Origin: Bettongia penicillata ogilbyi
Taxonomy: Eukaryota > Chordata > Mammalia > Diprotodontia > Potoroidae
Reading direction: 5' to 3'
DNA: 64,000 nt
NCBI GenBank assembly: GCA_023548195.1
Contig: JAJHZJ010000496.1
Location: 4,895,001 to 4,959,000, forward strand
Shown: positions 11,446 to 22,956 of the stretch, one piece after another
Position numbering within the stretch: position 1 is the first letter of the stretch
Layout of the letters: each line of letters begins with the position of its first letter
Notes under the pieces: model-generated
The model's database searches: none
What the model was told of the DNA's origin: nothing
What the model saw: only the letters and a program-made list of their open reading frames with translations
Made by a program: the position numbers and the translations under genes

Positions 11446-11520
11446 AGCATTTATTAAGTGCCTACTATGTGTCAGGCACTCTGCTAAGTGTTGGGGATTT
11501 GAAGAAATGGAAAAGATGGT
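11446..11520 (+). repeat. Ancient interspersed repeat (L2-like)
   Basis: 'gcatttattaagtgcctact', 'gtcaggcactctgctaagtg', 'ttggggat': the same family as 8255-8345. Confidence 0.5.
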
Positions 11521-11529
11521 TCCCAAACC

Positions 11530-12589
11530 TCCATAACTAAGCCCTTCATTTTGAAACCCTGGAGAGACAATGGAAGTATTAGAAAGAGGAGTTTTAATTT
11601 GGAATGGAGATCACTTAACATTCATTTCTTTTAAAATGTTCTCACTGCCCAGATGTTTAAAATTCATTAATTTTCTTATTGGCTCTTGGGCTGGGTTCTT
11701 ACAAGAAATATGGTGGATGCCAGGAGCCAAATAACCTTTTGTCATCCTGCCAAGTAAAGGATTGTTTGTGTGGTACAGCTGATGAATTATTCTCATGCCT
11801 TATCATTATGAAAAGAAACTCATCTTGTCCTGTAGACTGGCAAAGGATGAGAAGGCTCTGGAGAGAGCCCAGAGAGTTTGTTCTCCTCACAAATCATCCA
11901 GAGGAGGTACACTTTGAGTCCTGCCTGGAAATTAATGTGTAAAGAGCTCAACATAAAGTGGAAAACTTTGGTCCTTTCAGACTGATAGATGTTAGATTAT
12001 TACAGAGTTGAAGTCTTAAACATCTGCTTTTATTCATCCTAAATTTTATGGCTATTATTTGCTGAGCACTAATTCTTACTTAAATAAATAACCCTCTCTG
12101 TATGATTGAGAAAGTAGGAAGGGGGAAGCTCAGATTTTGATGCAGAAGAGGCAACTTCGGTCATGTGATTATTCCTCTACTAACTTGTGATAGGTTAGAT
12201 GGTAAACATTTGACTTCAGAGTAGTCAAAGTTTTCCAATGAGGATGAATGATCCAGTTCCTCAGTAAACTTATTCTTTCATTCACATAAAAAGGTAGGGA
12301 AACTCTGCAATTGTGTAAATCAATGAAATGTTTACTCTATACTTAATTAAATTGGAGATGCTAGCTTTTAGAATTCCAAAGGACTATCCTCCTAGTTTGA
12401 CAAATATCTATCTTTCTCAGACTGCTAGCTACAATGACAAAATATTTGGGGAGAAAAATGGTAAATCTCTCTTTTTAAAACACATCAACGTACATTTCTT
12501 TCCCTTTCCTCTGATAAAAAAAATAAGTTGTCCAGATCAAAGGCTTAATTAATTAGGAAATAAATACATATCATGTTTATTTAGAAGAT
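11530..12589. other. Unassigned non-coding DNA
   Basis: The overlapping open frames at 11611-11942 on both strands have no recognisable domain, and their two-strand overlap argues against a gene. I see no other feature. Confidence 0.4.
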
Positions 12590-12745
12590 CATCAATTTCA
12601 TGATAGAAGGAAACTTTGAGATCATCTAAGGAAAGACAATTTAATATTGGGAAGTTAAGGCTCAATGTTTAAGTGACTTGCTCAAGATTATACATGTTAA
12701 GTGGCAAATCTGGGCCCTCTTCATTCTAAAGTCAGAACTCCAGTC
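12590..12745 (-). repeat. SINE relic
   Basis: 'catgatagaaggaaactttg', 'aagtgacttgctcaagatta', 'taagtggcaaatctgggccc': a reverse-oriented SINE relic that abuts the next one. Confidence 0.5.
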
Positions 12746-12749
12746 TACT

Positions 12750-13005
12750 ATGTTGTTGGTGGTGATGGGCAGGCATGTCTCGCTCTTATGACCTCATTTG
12801 GAATTTTCTTGGCAAAGATTCTAGAGTAATTTGCTGTTTCCTTCTCCAACTCATTTTACAGACGTGGAAACTGAGACAAGATTAAGTGAATTACGCAGTG
12901 TCACATAGCTAGTAAGTGTCCAAGGTCAGATTTGAATTCAGAAAGATGAGTCTTCCTCACTCCAGGCTGCACATTTTATCTACTCCAAAACCTATTTCAC
13001 CATGC
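12750..13005 (-). repeat. Marsupial tRNA-type SINE
   Basis: Reverse-oriented copy of the SINE also seen at 28275, 31525 and 58875: 'acctcatttggaattttctt', 'ggcaaagattctagagtaat', 'actcattttacagacg', 'ctagtaagtgtccaaggtca', 'agatgagtcttcct'. Confidence 0.7.
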
Positions 13006-13009
13006 TAAA

Positions 13010-14084
13010 TCTAAAAAAAAATAGAATTTCCTAGAACTCTAAATTCAAGGGGGTAATGAGGTAGTATTTTCTATTTCCTTTTCTATTTCTTTTCCTTTTA
13101 TTTGCTGTTTGGAGACTGAAATTTTCCTTTATCTGTTCAATTCTTTCAGCAATCAATATCTTATTCCCACTCTTGGACATTATTCTAACTTTCTTGCCAT
13201 CATGCTTTCAAAGACTGCTCTGAAAGAGGGTGCTGCTTATGTTGATATTACTCAGTGAATAAATGAATGAATGAAAAACATGTATCAAACATTATGTGCA
13301 ATGCAATAAGTTAAGGTTAGGGATAAAACTACAGAAATAAAGACAGGTTTTACATGCAAGGAGCTTACATTCTAATGGGGGAAGAGAATACAAAAAGGGG
13401 CTGGTGGTCAAAGAAGGAAGTTTCTGTCTGGAGATACAGAGATGGTAACGAAGAGGCCTATGGGTAAAAGTAATCTCAAGAAGTCATCCAATCCATTTTC
13501 CTTTCTCTGTCACCAAAGAAACTAAACTTCTACATTTCCTTTCACTAGCAATTATGTCCTTTTTAGAGCATGACTTAACAAAAATGCCCTACCAACATGT
13601 AAATCAGCTTTGCTATTTCTTTCAGATTAGGTTACTTGAGTGCCATAAAGTGCAATTAAAAAAAGAATAACAATTCATCCAAGCAACAAAACAAGTATGT
13701 TCTAAATGTTGAATCTGTGTTCAGGAATTTAGTTGATATTTCAAAGGATATTGAATTATTTACAGAAGAGATGGAACATGAAGTGAGCTTTGAAAGTGAA
13801 TAGGAGGCAATAAAAGGCCATTGGTATGGAATTAAAGTCGACAGTAACGTTTGAGGGAATAGTTCCTCACTTGCAAGATGAGGGGGTAGGACTAGATGAC
13901 ATCTGAGGTGCATTCTAGCCCTAAATCTATGATTTCATGATTTCACCATGGACAGAGCACTGTTCTGGTCTCCCAGATAAATACAGAAGCAATTACAATA
14001 CAGTACTTGGCCTCCTGGAATTTACATTTTAGAAGAAGCTTAAGGAGATTGTGGTCAGGTGGACAGAACATATAATAACATAGT
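13010..14084. other. Repeat relics and unassigned DNA
   Basis: An L2-like repeat block spans about 13255-13385 ('tgcaaggagcttacattcta' then 'atgggggaagaga'). A SINE 3' end sits near 13850-13935 ('gactagatgacatctgaggt'). No gene is seen. Confidence 0.4.
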
Positions 14085-14240
14085 ATCATAGTAGCTCAAG
14101 TTAGAATGAGTCCCAGAGATAATATAACCCAGCCTCATCCTTTCACAGAAGGGAAAGAAGAGGCTCAGAGAGATAAAATGGCTTCTCTAGGTAGTAGTTA
14201 GCTAATCCAGGATTTGAATCCAAGTCCTAAGTTCAAGATC
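14085..14240 (-). repeat. SINE relic (MIR/THER-like)
   Basis: 'cctttcacagaagggaaaga', 'agaggctcagagagataaaa', 'ggatttgaatccaagtcc': reverse-oriented core-SINE order. Confidence 0.55.
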
Positions 14241-14244
14241 CCAT

Positions 14245-15860
14245 TGGGAAGCAGTGTTCTCCAATGACACTGTAATTAGTGGCTAACCTAGTCTTGTGTA
14301 TTGCTGGTGGGATATTAAAATAAGAGTATGGCAGGGCAAAGAAGGTTATAGACACCTCTGGCAAGGTCTGTCCTTCAATGCCTGCCTCAGTAAGAATCAA
14401 TTTATCCTTCTGGGTCTCCATCTGTTCTGTCTGCAGTCATGTGCTCCTAGAAACTTCGTAGCATTATAGAGTTTGGACCTGAGATCATCTCAACCCTCCT
14501 ATACACTATTCTGCCCTGTGCCACACTCTCTCTGCTTTTTGCCTGCCCAATACAGAACAGAAAACCTTTTGTAGGAGTTGACTGCTATTATTTATTTTCT
14601 GACATTATATGTATTTTGTATTTGATCATATATGTACTTTTCATATTGACATTATATGTTTTTGCATGTATTTAGATATGGACCATGTAGCATGGTGGTT
14701 AGTAGAGCTGTCCTCAAAGTCAGGATGACTTGGTTTCAAGTCTCACCTGTGATATATATTGGCTTGGATGACCCTGGCAATCACTCAGTCTCCTGATTCT
14801 TAGTGTCCTCTCAGTGTCCTTGGCAACTCTCTAAGATACAAAGAACAGGCTGACCTACACTGGCAAAGGGAATTTCCTCTTTCAGACTTCCCTATGCCAA
14901 AGAAATCACTGGCCTAGTCTCCATCCTCTCCCAGTTCCCATACAGAATCTAAGGTCATTGAGACCAAGGGCAACAGTTTATTTTTTGCCTCTGTAGAGAC
15001 ATCCTTAAGTGCCAAAGATCAAAGTCCCCTCCTGTATAATTAGACTTTTAGATTTGGTCCTCTCAAGTCAAAGAGACTCTACTACACTTCACATGTAGCA
15101 TGACAGAAGGAAAGAGGTCATGAGATCCAGGATGTCCAGGGAATCATCAATAGAGATGCCAAAATCTCTGATATAATGGGAGAGGAAAAATGAGCACTGA
15201 GTGCTATGATCACCGACACTGGAAGGAATGAGTCCTGGTAGGTGGTAGACAACAGAAGAAGCAGTATTTGAGGACTGTCATTTTGCAATGTGAATTTAAC
15301 TGGTCTTTCCCTCAGATATTTAAAAGACTGAATGAAACAGACATTTCCATTATTCTTCCTTTACTTTGCACTTTGGAGTTGGTCTTTTATCAGTGAAGAA
15401 AACTTGCTATTGAGTTAATTGTCATTTTAGTTGTTAAGCAGCTGTTTTTTTTTAATTCCTCACCTTTTCTCTTGTAAATCTGATTGGATTTGAATCAAAT
15501 GCTTTCTCCCCTTCAGTGCTGAAGATAGATTCCAAATAATTGCTCTGTAGTCTGACTCTCTCTTTACACTTCATCACTTCTCTCTTGTCAGTTGCTTAGT
15601 GTATAATTATGTTTAAAATATCCTCATGGATTCATGGAGATTCTTTGCGCCATTTGATGCTCATTTTTCAATTTGGCTTCTTCAAGTATGTTTGATTGCC
15701 TAAGGCTTTTGTGATAATTTACATAATCCTCCAGTTTTCTGAATCCTTTGTACCTTTGTAAAAATCATCTTTTTATCCATGATACTGTTTTCAATATTCT
15801 TTGACCCCCAGTGACTGTTCATTTTCAGCCCAGCCTTGAAAGGTTTTATTAAAACAATGG
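14245..15860. other. Mostly unassigned DNA
   Basis: A + strand SINE relic may cover 14685-14850 ('tagcatggtggttagtagag', 'tggtttcaagtctcacc'). The stretch 15280-15860 shows no repeat that I know and no open frame, so it could be unique sequence. No gene is seen. Confidence 0.35.
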
Positions 15861-15864
15861 AACA

Positions 15865-16055
15865 GTCTCAGCATGATACAGTGGAAAGAGTTTAGAGAAA
15901 CTAAATGATTGGGACTTAAATGAATGCATGGCATCCTCCCTATAGAACTGGACATATCATAACCTCTGATGACTTGGGTTCCTCATTTCTAAAATAAGGA
16001 GATTGGAACAGATGATTTCAAGCATACCTCTCAGCTCTATAAAATGATCCTATGA
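15865..16055 (+). repeat. tRNA-type SINE relic
   Basis: 'catgatacagtggaaagagt', 'gacttgggttcctcatttct', 'aaaataaggagattggaaca', 'ctctcagctctat': a + strand SINE of the non-tailed type. Confidence 0.65.
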
Positions 16056-16194
16056 TCATCTCTTACCAGGTCTGATTTTCTTGATACATTCATGGCATGA
16101 AGCATATTCCCTTATGATTCATCTATAGACAAACATGAAACTTTAGTCTCCATCTTTTTTAAGTGTGTGGAAACCGTTTAGGGCATGCCTGTAG

Positions 16195-16410
16195 AAAGCT
16201 GGACTGAAATTGAAGGTCTCTCTTTGACAGTTATTAGCTTTTTAACCACAAACAGGTCACTTAATCTCTCTGAGTCCCACTTTGCTCATCTTTAAAGTGG
16301 AGTTAGTGATCTCCAAAGTATCAACATCACAAGATCATTGTGAAGGTCAAATTAGATGCTATATATTAAGAGTTTTGAAAACATCAGAATGCTATGTAAA
16401 TGTCAGTCAA
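16195..16410 (+). repeat. tRNA-type SINE relic
   Basis: 'acaggtcacttaatctctct', 'gtcccactttgctcatcttt' and 'gatgctatatattaagagtt' follow the order of a + strand SINE; the head is eroded. Confidence 0.6.
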
Positions 16411-16454
16411 TGTTATTAAATGATGTTTAACATTTAGTCTTGAACCACTAAAGT

Positions 16455-16655
16455 AGCAATGGTGTGGATAGCATGCTGGACTCTGAGTCAAGAAGTTCTA
16501 GGTTTAAATCCTACCACTGACACTTTTTAGCTGTGTAGATAGACAAGTCATATAACTTCTGTGTCCCAATCTTCTCATCTGTAAAAACAGGGCTTTGGAG
16601 AGATAACCTCTAAGGTCCCTTTCAGCTCCGAAAATCTACTATAGTCTCTGAACAA
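16455..16655 (+). repeat. tRNA-type SINE relic
   Basis: 'tggtgtggatagcatgctgg', 'actctgagtcaagaagttct', 'aggtttaaatcctaccactg', 'atcttctcatctgtaaaaac': box-B-like 'ggtttaaatcc' is preserved. Confidence 0.7.
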
Positions 16656-17134
16656 ATAAGTTAAGCATTACTCAAAGTACAAAAGAGGTATGGAGAGTGG
16701 GCATGAAAGGTATGCCACTTATTATAAAGGAAGAATTAGGCAGAAGTGGTATAAAGAATATCATCAGGGAAATATATTATTGGAAAATGAAGGACTAGCC
16801 ATATAACAAAAGAGAAAAAACAGCTAACAAATGACACATGCTCTACTGGCTTCCATGCAATGCAAAGGAAAATGAAGGATAGTCCTCAGTAGATTGGATA
16901 GACTTCTGGTAGTGAATTTATGGGAGGATAAGAGTCACACAAGCCTAGGCAGACCTTGGAGGGAATACCACATGAATGAAAACCAGGATGCACTGCAACA
17001 TTGAAGTTGGCTATTACTGTTACCTAAGATTTACATAGGCAGCTGTATCCAAGGAGATATGATAGGCATAATATTCAGACTGTCTATTTCCTCAAGGATT
17101 AGAAAGATCTTTGAATGTGGAGAGAAACCTTTGG

Positions 17135-17335
17135 AAAGTAAGGCAGCTTGTGAAGTAGACAGAGTGCTAGACTATGTGTCAAGGACGTGGGTTCAAGTTC
17201 TGGCTTCCAAACTTCCAATGCTACCTTAAAAAGGGTCAACTTCTGTTCTTCATCCTCCTCATTTGTAATAGAAATGAGTTGGGCCAGATCCTCTCTAAGA
17301 TCTATTCTGTCTCTAGTAATCTACGATTTTAAGCA
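17135..17335 (+). repeat. tRNA-type SINE relic
   Basis: 'gaagtagacagagtgctaga', 'gtgggttcaagttctggctt' (box-B-like 'gttcaagttc'), then 'tctctaagatctattctgtc'. Confidence 0.65.
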
Positions 17336-17339
17336 TCTA

Positions 17340-18465
17340 TTTGTACAGAAAACTTAATGGTGCACAGTACCAAGTCCTGCTTTCAGGAATTTAAAATTAT
17401 TTCTTGTAAAGAGTAGCACTTTAATAGCACAGTGACCTTTTCCACTAGAAGTATTTATACTTTTCCAATTTTTTGGCTAAAATCCCATTTTCCAATCCTT
17501 CCTTCCCTGCTCCCCCCTTGCTTCTTTATTTCTAGCTACAGTAATGTAATACCTTGTTTGGGCTCCTTGTTGGCTTCCTTTTCATTTCTTTTCATTTTTA
17601 CTTCTTCAGAATATCATGTTATTAGTCAGTCCATGTTCTCATTTCCTCTGTCAGCTGCACTCCCAGCTATCTATAAATCCTGAAGCTCCTATCATTCACA
17701 GCCAAGGTAGCCAATTATTTAAACATGTAATTCTCAGTAGATCAAAGCTTTCCCCCATGATTGGCAGCAGACCCAAAGCTCTACCTTACCCTTTATGCCT
17801 TTAATCCTCCAGATCGGGTATTTGATCCTTGGGTAAGTCCTTAGCTTTTCTTTGCCCTCATGTCACTCATCTGCTTGAAAAATGCTGCATTTCATTATGA
17901 GCTTCGTATCGAGCTGAAAATGGTCTTTTCTCTTGTTGAGTTTCCTTAGCTTCTCTGGATAAAATAGATTTCAGGTGTATAGAAATGTCATCCAACCAAC
18001 CTATCTCTCTTGTCCTAGGCCTCTCTTGGTAAAAGGAGTTGGTTATAGCCATTACTTTCATGTCTCCTCCAGAATTTCTCTTAACCTCCTTTAATTAGGC
18101 TTCAATTTTCAACACTTAACTGACAATTTACTTACCAAATTTGCCAGTGGTTGTCCCTTGAGAAAATCTAACAATTTCCACTCGGTTTTTATTTCTTCTT
18201 TCATTTGGCATTCAGATTCAAACTCCCCCAGTCTTCCATTTTCCCTTAGCCTCAGAATCAAGGAAATCCAACTTTCTCTGTTAGTCTCATATAATTCAAT
18301 GATTTTAACCTGAGGTTTGTGAACTGTTCTTTTTAAACATTTTGATAATTATTTTTCAATATAATTGAGAAGAGGTTCACAGACTACCCCAGATCACTAA
18401 ATGGATCTGTAAGATGAATAAGGTTAAGTACAGTTAACAATGGCCTGGAGTTCATGTCACACAGT
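17340..18465. other. Unassigned pyrimidine-rich DNA
   Basis: Pyrimidine-biased text at 17450-17650 and 18060-18300. The short open frames (17432-17804, 17867-18061) show no domain. I cannot assign a repeat family. Confidence 0.35.
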
Positions 18466-18469
18466 TAAA

Positions 18470-18665
18470 GAATGATGTAATTAGAACTAGAGAGGACTTT
18501 AGAGGCAATGAAGTCCATGGCCCTACCCCATTTTACAGACGAGAAAACTAAGGCTTACAGAAGTTAAGAAATTTGTCCACACAACTAGTAAGTATCTGAG
18601 ACAAGATTTGAAATTAAATCTCCCTGTCTCTAGGCCCAGTGCTCTATCCATTGTACCTTGCTGCC
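18470..18665 (-). repeat. SINE relic (MIR/THER-like)
   Basis: 'agaactagagaggactttag', 'ccattttacagacgagaaaa', 'ctctaggcccagtgctctat', 'gctgcctcctgg' (a reversed tRNA-like head). Confidence 0.65.
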
Positions 18666-18689
18666 TCCTGGGTATTAGAATTGGTTAAA

Positions 18690-18990
18690 AGAATAAAGGG
18701 TGCTTAATTCAGAAAAAGAGTAAACTTGGAACAGACAAAACATTCACCTACAAATTTTGAAAGACTATCTTCTTAAGGAAGAATTCAATTTCTTCAGTTT
18801 GGCTCCAGAGAAGTCAAAATAGTACCAGCCTAGGGTGGAATGGTCTACTTTAGCTGAATCCCTCTCACTAGAGGTCTGCAGGCAAAGGCTGGATCAGAAT
18901 GACTGTTTTTTGGATATATGGGTGAGGCATTTTTGCTTAAGTAGAGGTCAGATTAGATGACCTTGGAGTCTCTTACAACTGTGGAATTCA
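18690..18990 (+). repeat. CR1/L3-type LINE 3' end
   Basis: 'ggtggaatggtctactttag', 'ccctctcactagaggtctgc', 'aggcaaaggctggatcagaa' and 'cagattagatgacc' follow the order of the CR1/L3 3' region known from amniotes. Confidence 0.65.
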
Positions 18991-19029
18991 GTTTTCCTGC
19001 TTGAGCTCCTCAGTCTTGAGATAAGTTCA

Positions 19030-19255
19030 CACATTTTTCTTGAGTTTCAATATGGACCGGCTCGGTGATTTCATTGATATAAGGAACCTTCAGGTGGAGT
19101 CTGTACCTTCTCTGCAATTCAGTCTTACGGGTGACCTGTGCACTGACTCGGGGTCACTCAGCCAGCATGTGTCAGAGATGACACTTGAACTCAGAGCTTT
19201 CTGATTCCTAGTACATACAACCCTACCCACTCTGCCAAGCTTCCTCTCATTTCAA
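19030..19255 (-). repeat. tRNA-type SINE relic
   Basis: 'gggtcactcagccagcatgt', 'gacacttgaactcagagctt' and 'acccactctgccaagcttcc' read as a reversed SINE head. Confidence 0.55.
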
Positions 19256-19537
19256 AGGCATAATAGTAATCACATTTGTGACAGTATCAAGCATTCATCC
19301 CCTCTAAACTCTCAGTGAAACTGCGAAGAGATCATGGTTACTTAAAATGCTTAGCATGTCAGTTAAAACATTCCATGTAGACTCTCACAACTTTCTTCTA
19401 ACTTACTGATACGGCCTAACATTCCCTGGGCCTTCCCATCCACCCTTCTGAAGGGCCTCTTAGGATATCCAGATTTTTCCATTCCCCAAACAGCTCAATT
19501 TGTCTTTTTCAGTGTGAGTTCTTTGAAAGTAGGAATT

Positions 19538-19551
19538 ATTTCACTTTTAAA
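19538..19551. repeat. Left target-site duplication of HAL1 copy 2
   Basis: 'atttcacttttaaa', matched by 'atttcactttttaaa' at 22346-22360 with one extra T. This defines the outer limits of the element. Confidence 0.8.
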
Positions 19552-20344
19552 AAATTTATTCATTTATTTTAGGTTTTCAACATTCATTTCCACAAAATTT
19601 TGAGTTCCAAGTTTTCTCCCTATCTCTCCCCTCCCCCACCCCAAAACACTGAGCATTCTAATTACCCCTATCACCAATCTGCCCTCCCTTCTAGCATCTC
19701 TACCTTCCCTTGTCCCCATCTTCTCTTTTGTCTTGTAGGGTAAGATAAATTTCCCTACCCCATTACCTTTATCTCTTATTTCCCACTTGTATACAAGACA
19801 ATACTCAACAGTTGTTCCTAAAACCTTGAGTTCCAACTTCTCTTCCTTCCCTCTTCCCCACCCATCTCCATTTAGAAGGCAAGCAATTCAATACAGGCTA
19901 TATATGTGTAGTTTTGCAAAAGACTTCTATAATAGTCATGTTGTGTAAGACTAACTATATTTCCCTCCATCCTATCCTGCCCCCTATTTCTTCTATTCTC
20001 TTTTGACCTCATCCTTCCCCAAGAGTGTTGACTTCTAATTGCTCCTTCCTCCCACTGCCCTCCCTTCCATCATTCCCCCCACTTTCCTGTATTGTAAAAT
20101 AGGTTTTCATGCCAAAATGAGTGTGCATTTTTCTCCTTCATTGAGCCTAATGTGATGAGAGTAAGCTTCGTGTTTTCCCTCTCACCTCCCCACTTTTCCC
20201 CTCCATTGAAATCTTTTTCTTGCTGCTTTTGTGAGAGATAATTTGCCCCACTCTGTTTCTCCCTTTCTCCTCCAATATATTCCTCTATCACCCCCTTAAT
20301 TTTATTTTTTTATATATGATCCCTTCCTATTCAACTCACCCTGT

Positions 20345-20415
20345 GCTCTCTGTCTCTCTCTCTGTCTCTGTCTTTCTCTGTCTCTGTCTCTCTCTCTGTC
20401 TGTGTGTGTGTGTGT
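20345..20415. repeat. (TCTCTG)n / (TG)n microsatellite
   Basis: Degenerate TCTCTG units pass into TGTGTG. It lies inside the 3' UTR of HAL1 copy 2 just 3' (on the element strand) of ORF1. Confidence 0.9.
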
Positions 20416-20551
20416 ACTCCCAACAACTACTCATGCTGACAAAATGTTTCAAGAGTTACAAATATTGTCTTTCCATATAGGAATGTAAACAGTTCTACTT
20501 GAGTAAGTCCCTTATGATTTCCCTTTCCTGTTTACATTTTCATGCATCTCT

Positions 20552-21654
20552 TGATTCTTGTGTTTGAAAGTCAAATTTTCTTTTCAACTCTGGTCTTTAC
20601 ATCAAGAATGCTTGAAAGTCCTCTATTTCATTGAAACATCATTTTTCCTCTGAAGTATTATACTCAGTTTTGCTGGGTATGTCATTCTTGGTTTTAATCC
20701 TAGTTTCTTTGACTTCTGGAATATCATATTCCATGCCCTTCAATCCCTTAATGCAGAAAATGCTATATCTTGTGTTATCCTGATTGTATTTCCACAAGAC
20801 TCAAACTGTTCCTTTCTAGTTGCTTGCAATATTTTCTCCTTGACCTGGGAACTCTGGAATTTGGCTACAATGTTCCTAGGAATTTATCTTTTTGGATTTT
20901 TTTCAGGAGGTGATTGCTGGATTCTTTCAGTATTTATTTTGCCCTCTGGTTCTAGAATATCAGGGCATATTTCCCTGATAATTTCATGAAAGATGATATC
21001 TAGGCTCTTTTTTTTGATCATGCCTTTCAGGTAGTCCCATAATTTTTAAATTGTCTCTCCTGGATCTATTTTCCAGGTAAGTTGTTTTTCCAATGAGATA
21101 TTTCACATTATCTTCCATTTTTTCATTCTTTTGGTTTTGTTTTGTGATTTCTTGGTTTCTCATAAAGTCATTACCTTCCATCTGTTGCATTCTAATTTTG
21201 AAAGAACTATTTTCTTCAATGAGCTTTCAAAATTCTTTTTCCATTTGGCTAATTCTGCTTTTGAAAGCATTCTTTTCCTCATTGGTTTTTTGAACCTCTT
21301 TTGCCAATTGAGTTAGCCTATTTTTAAAGGTGTTATTTTCTTCAGAATTTTTTTGGGGGTCTCCTTTAGCAAATTGTTAACTAGCTTTTCATGTTTTTCC
21401 TACATCTCTCTCATTTCTCTTCAAAATTTTTCTTTCATCTCTCTTACTTGATTTTCAAAATTCTTTTTGAGCTCTTCCATGGCCTGAGACCACTGCATAT
21501 TTATTTTGGATGTTTAGGATACAGAAGCCTTGACTTTTTTGTCTTTCCCTGATGGTAAGCATTGTTCTTCCTCATCTGAAAGGATGGGAGAAGGTGTCTG
21601 TTCACCAAGAAAGTAACCTTCTATAGTCTTATTTTTTTCCCCATTTTTGGACAT
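20552..21654 (-). pseudogene. Decayed HAL1/L1 ORF1 (copy 2)
   Basis: Start codon equivalent 21652-21654 ('MSKNGEK'). Recognisable pieces: 'MEDNVKYLIGKTTYLENRSR' within 20984-21190, the coiled coil to RRM junction, followed by 'RDNLKIMGLPERHDQKK'. The C-terminal 'TPSTQE'-type end is replaced by a run-on frame. Several frameshifts and stops break it, so no full protein can be made. The span, about 1.1 kb, equals the intact ORF1 at 40909-42012. Confidence 0.85.
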
Positions 21655-22325
21655 TTTCCCAACCAGTTACTTGACTTTTGTGTCCTTTGTCAAGAATAGG
21701 GTATACTCTGGGGATCTGTAAGATCTCAGTTCCTCCAAGGTGGCACAATCAAGCCCGAACACTAATCTAGGAGTAGCAAGAAACTTTTCTGCCCAGAATC
21801 TGAGGGTAGTAGTTTCCTCTCCACAACCACCTTGCCTCCAGTTCCTCCAAGCCAGCACTGGAGGCTGAGATTCAGATCAGTTGCTCAATTCCTCCACGGG
21901 CTTTGCAGTCCAACAATGGATGCAGACTGCTTCCTGGCCTGCTATGGCCTCTGCTGCCATGGCCTGGGGCAGGAGCTATGGGGAGACCCTGCTCCCTTCT
22001 TGGTCAGCTGAAAAAACACTCACTGACATTTGGTACCTGTTGGTTGAGTTATCTGTGAACCATGGCTGCTGTCTCCGCACTCCCTTACCCTCAGTCTTGC
22101 TCTGATCCTCCTCCCAGCACCGTGTGGCCAAAGCTTGACTGGGCTCCCTTCTGCATCCAGTGCAACAGACTTTTCCTGGCAGTTTTCCAGGTGACCCTGG
22201 CCTGGAAATCTCCTCCACTCCATTGTTTTGTGGCTTCTGCTGCTCTAGAATTTGTTGAGAGTCTCTTTATGGGTATTTTATGAGCTGTGGGGGAAGAGTT
22301 AGTGTATGTATATCTTTCTACTCCA

Positions 22326-22335
22326 CCATCTTGGC
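22326..22335 (-). promoter_or_regulatory. YY1-like box at HAL1 copy 2 5' end
   Basis: 'gccaagatgg' on the - strand, ten bases from the 5' boundary. The same word stands at the 5' end of copy 3. In L1 elements a YY1 site at this position helps set the transcription start. Confidence 0.55.
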
Positions 22336-22345
22336 TTTGCCCTCC

Positions 22346-22360
22346 ATTTCACTTTTTAAA
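22346..22360. repeat. Right target-site duplication of HAL1 copy 2
   Basis: Partner of 19538-19551, one T longer. Confidence 0.8.
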
Positions 22361-22384
22361 TGTGTGTCACCACAATGCTTGAAT

Positions 22385-22555
22385 TAAATCCAACAACAAT
22401 TATTTACAATGTGCCTGTTTTGCATACGGTTTCTATGCTAGTAGCACAGGCATGGTGGAGTACAAATATATGTAAAATATAGTCCCTGCCCTCAGGGAAC
22501 CTATAGTCTAACATGGGTCATGTGAGCATAAATATACTATCATTGAACAGTAAAT
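22385..22555 (+). repeat. Ancient interspersed repeat (L2-like)
   Basis: 'tccctgccctcagggaacct' with 'atagtctaacatgggtcatg', the downstream half of the repeat also seen at 28015-28160. Confidence 0.45.
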
Positions 22556-22559
22556 TTAA

Positions 22560-22955
22560 AGCAGGATAGAATATGCTAAGAAGCCTTGCTAATACACTAA
22601 ATGACTGTCAAGATTCATTGTCTAGAATATTAAATTTCAGGGGAAATTTAATGGAAATAAGCATCAAGTCATATGTGGGTTCAAAAATCAACTTCACAAG
22701 TGCAAGATGGGGAAATTTCATATCATGGCAGTTAAAGTTAATATGAAAATAGGTGATGCTTTTCATGGCTTACAAGTCCCAAAATTATTTAACAGTAGAA
22801 TGCAGCAGCTAAAAAAGTGAATTGAATCTTGGGTCTTATTCAGAGGCTTAGAATCTAGGAACAAAGACGTTTTAGACTCACTGTGCTCTGTCTTAATCAG
22901 AGCACATCCCAAATATGGAGTTCAACTCTGGGTGCCACAGTTCAGAAAAAAAGGA
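22560..22955 (+). repeat. CR1/L3-type LINE remnant
   Basis: 'cttattcagaggcttagaat', 'ctaggaacaaagacg', 'tgtgctctgtcttaatcaga', 'ttcaactctgggtgccacag': blocks that precede the CR1/L3 3' end in amniotes. Non-coding now. Confidence 0.6.
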
Positions 22956-22956
22956 T

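Larger units (their letters stand above)
19552..22345 (-). mobile_element. HAL1-type retrotransposon, copy 2 (full length, decayed)
   Basis: Flanked by a near-perfect 14/15-bp duplication. On the - strand: 5' end with 'gccaagatggtggagtagaa' (22316-22335), 5' UTR to 21655, decayed ORF1 20552-21654, 3' UTR, A/T-rich tail at 19552-19575. Length about 2.8 kb, like copy 3. No ORF2 lies between ORF1 and the 3' UTR. A TCTCTG-type repeat sits at 20345-20415, where copy 3 carries (AC)n. The short open frames on both strands at 21667-22283 lie in the 5' UTR. Confidence 0.9.

Noticed and set aside
11611..11942. Overlapping 60-87 residue frames on both strands
   Set aside because: Mutual overlap, no domain and no similarity to known families.
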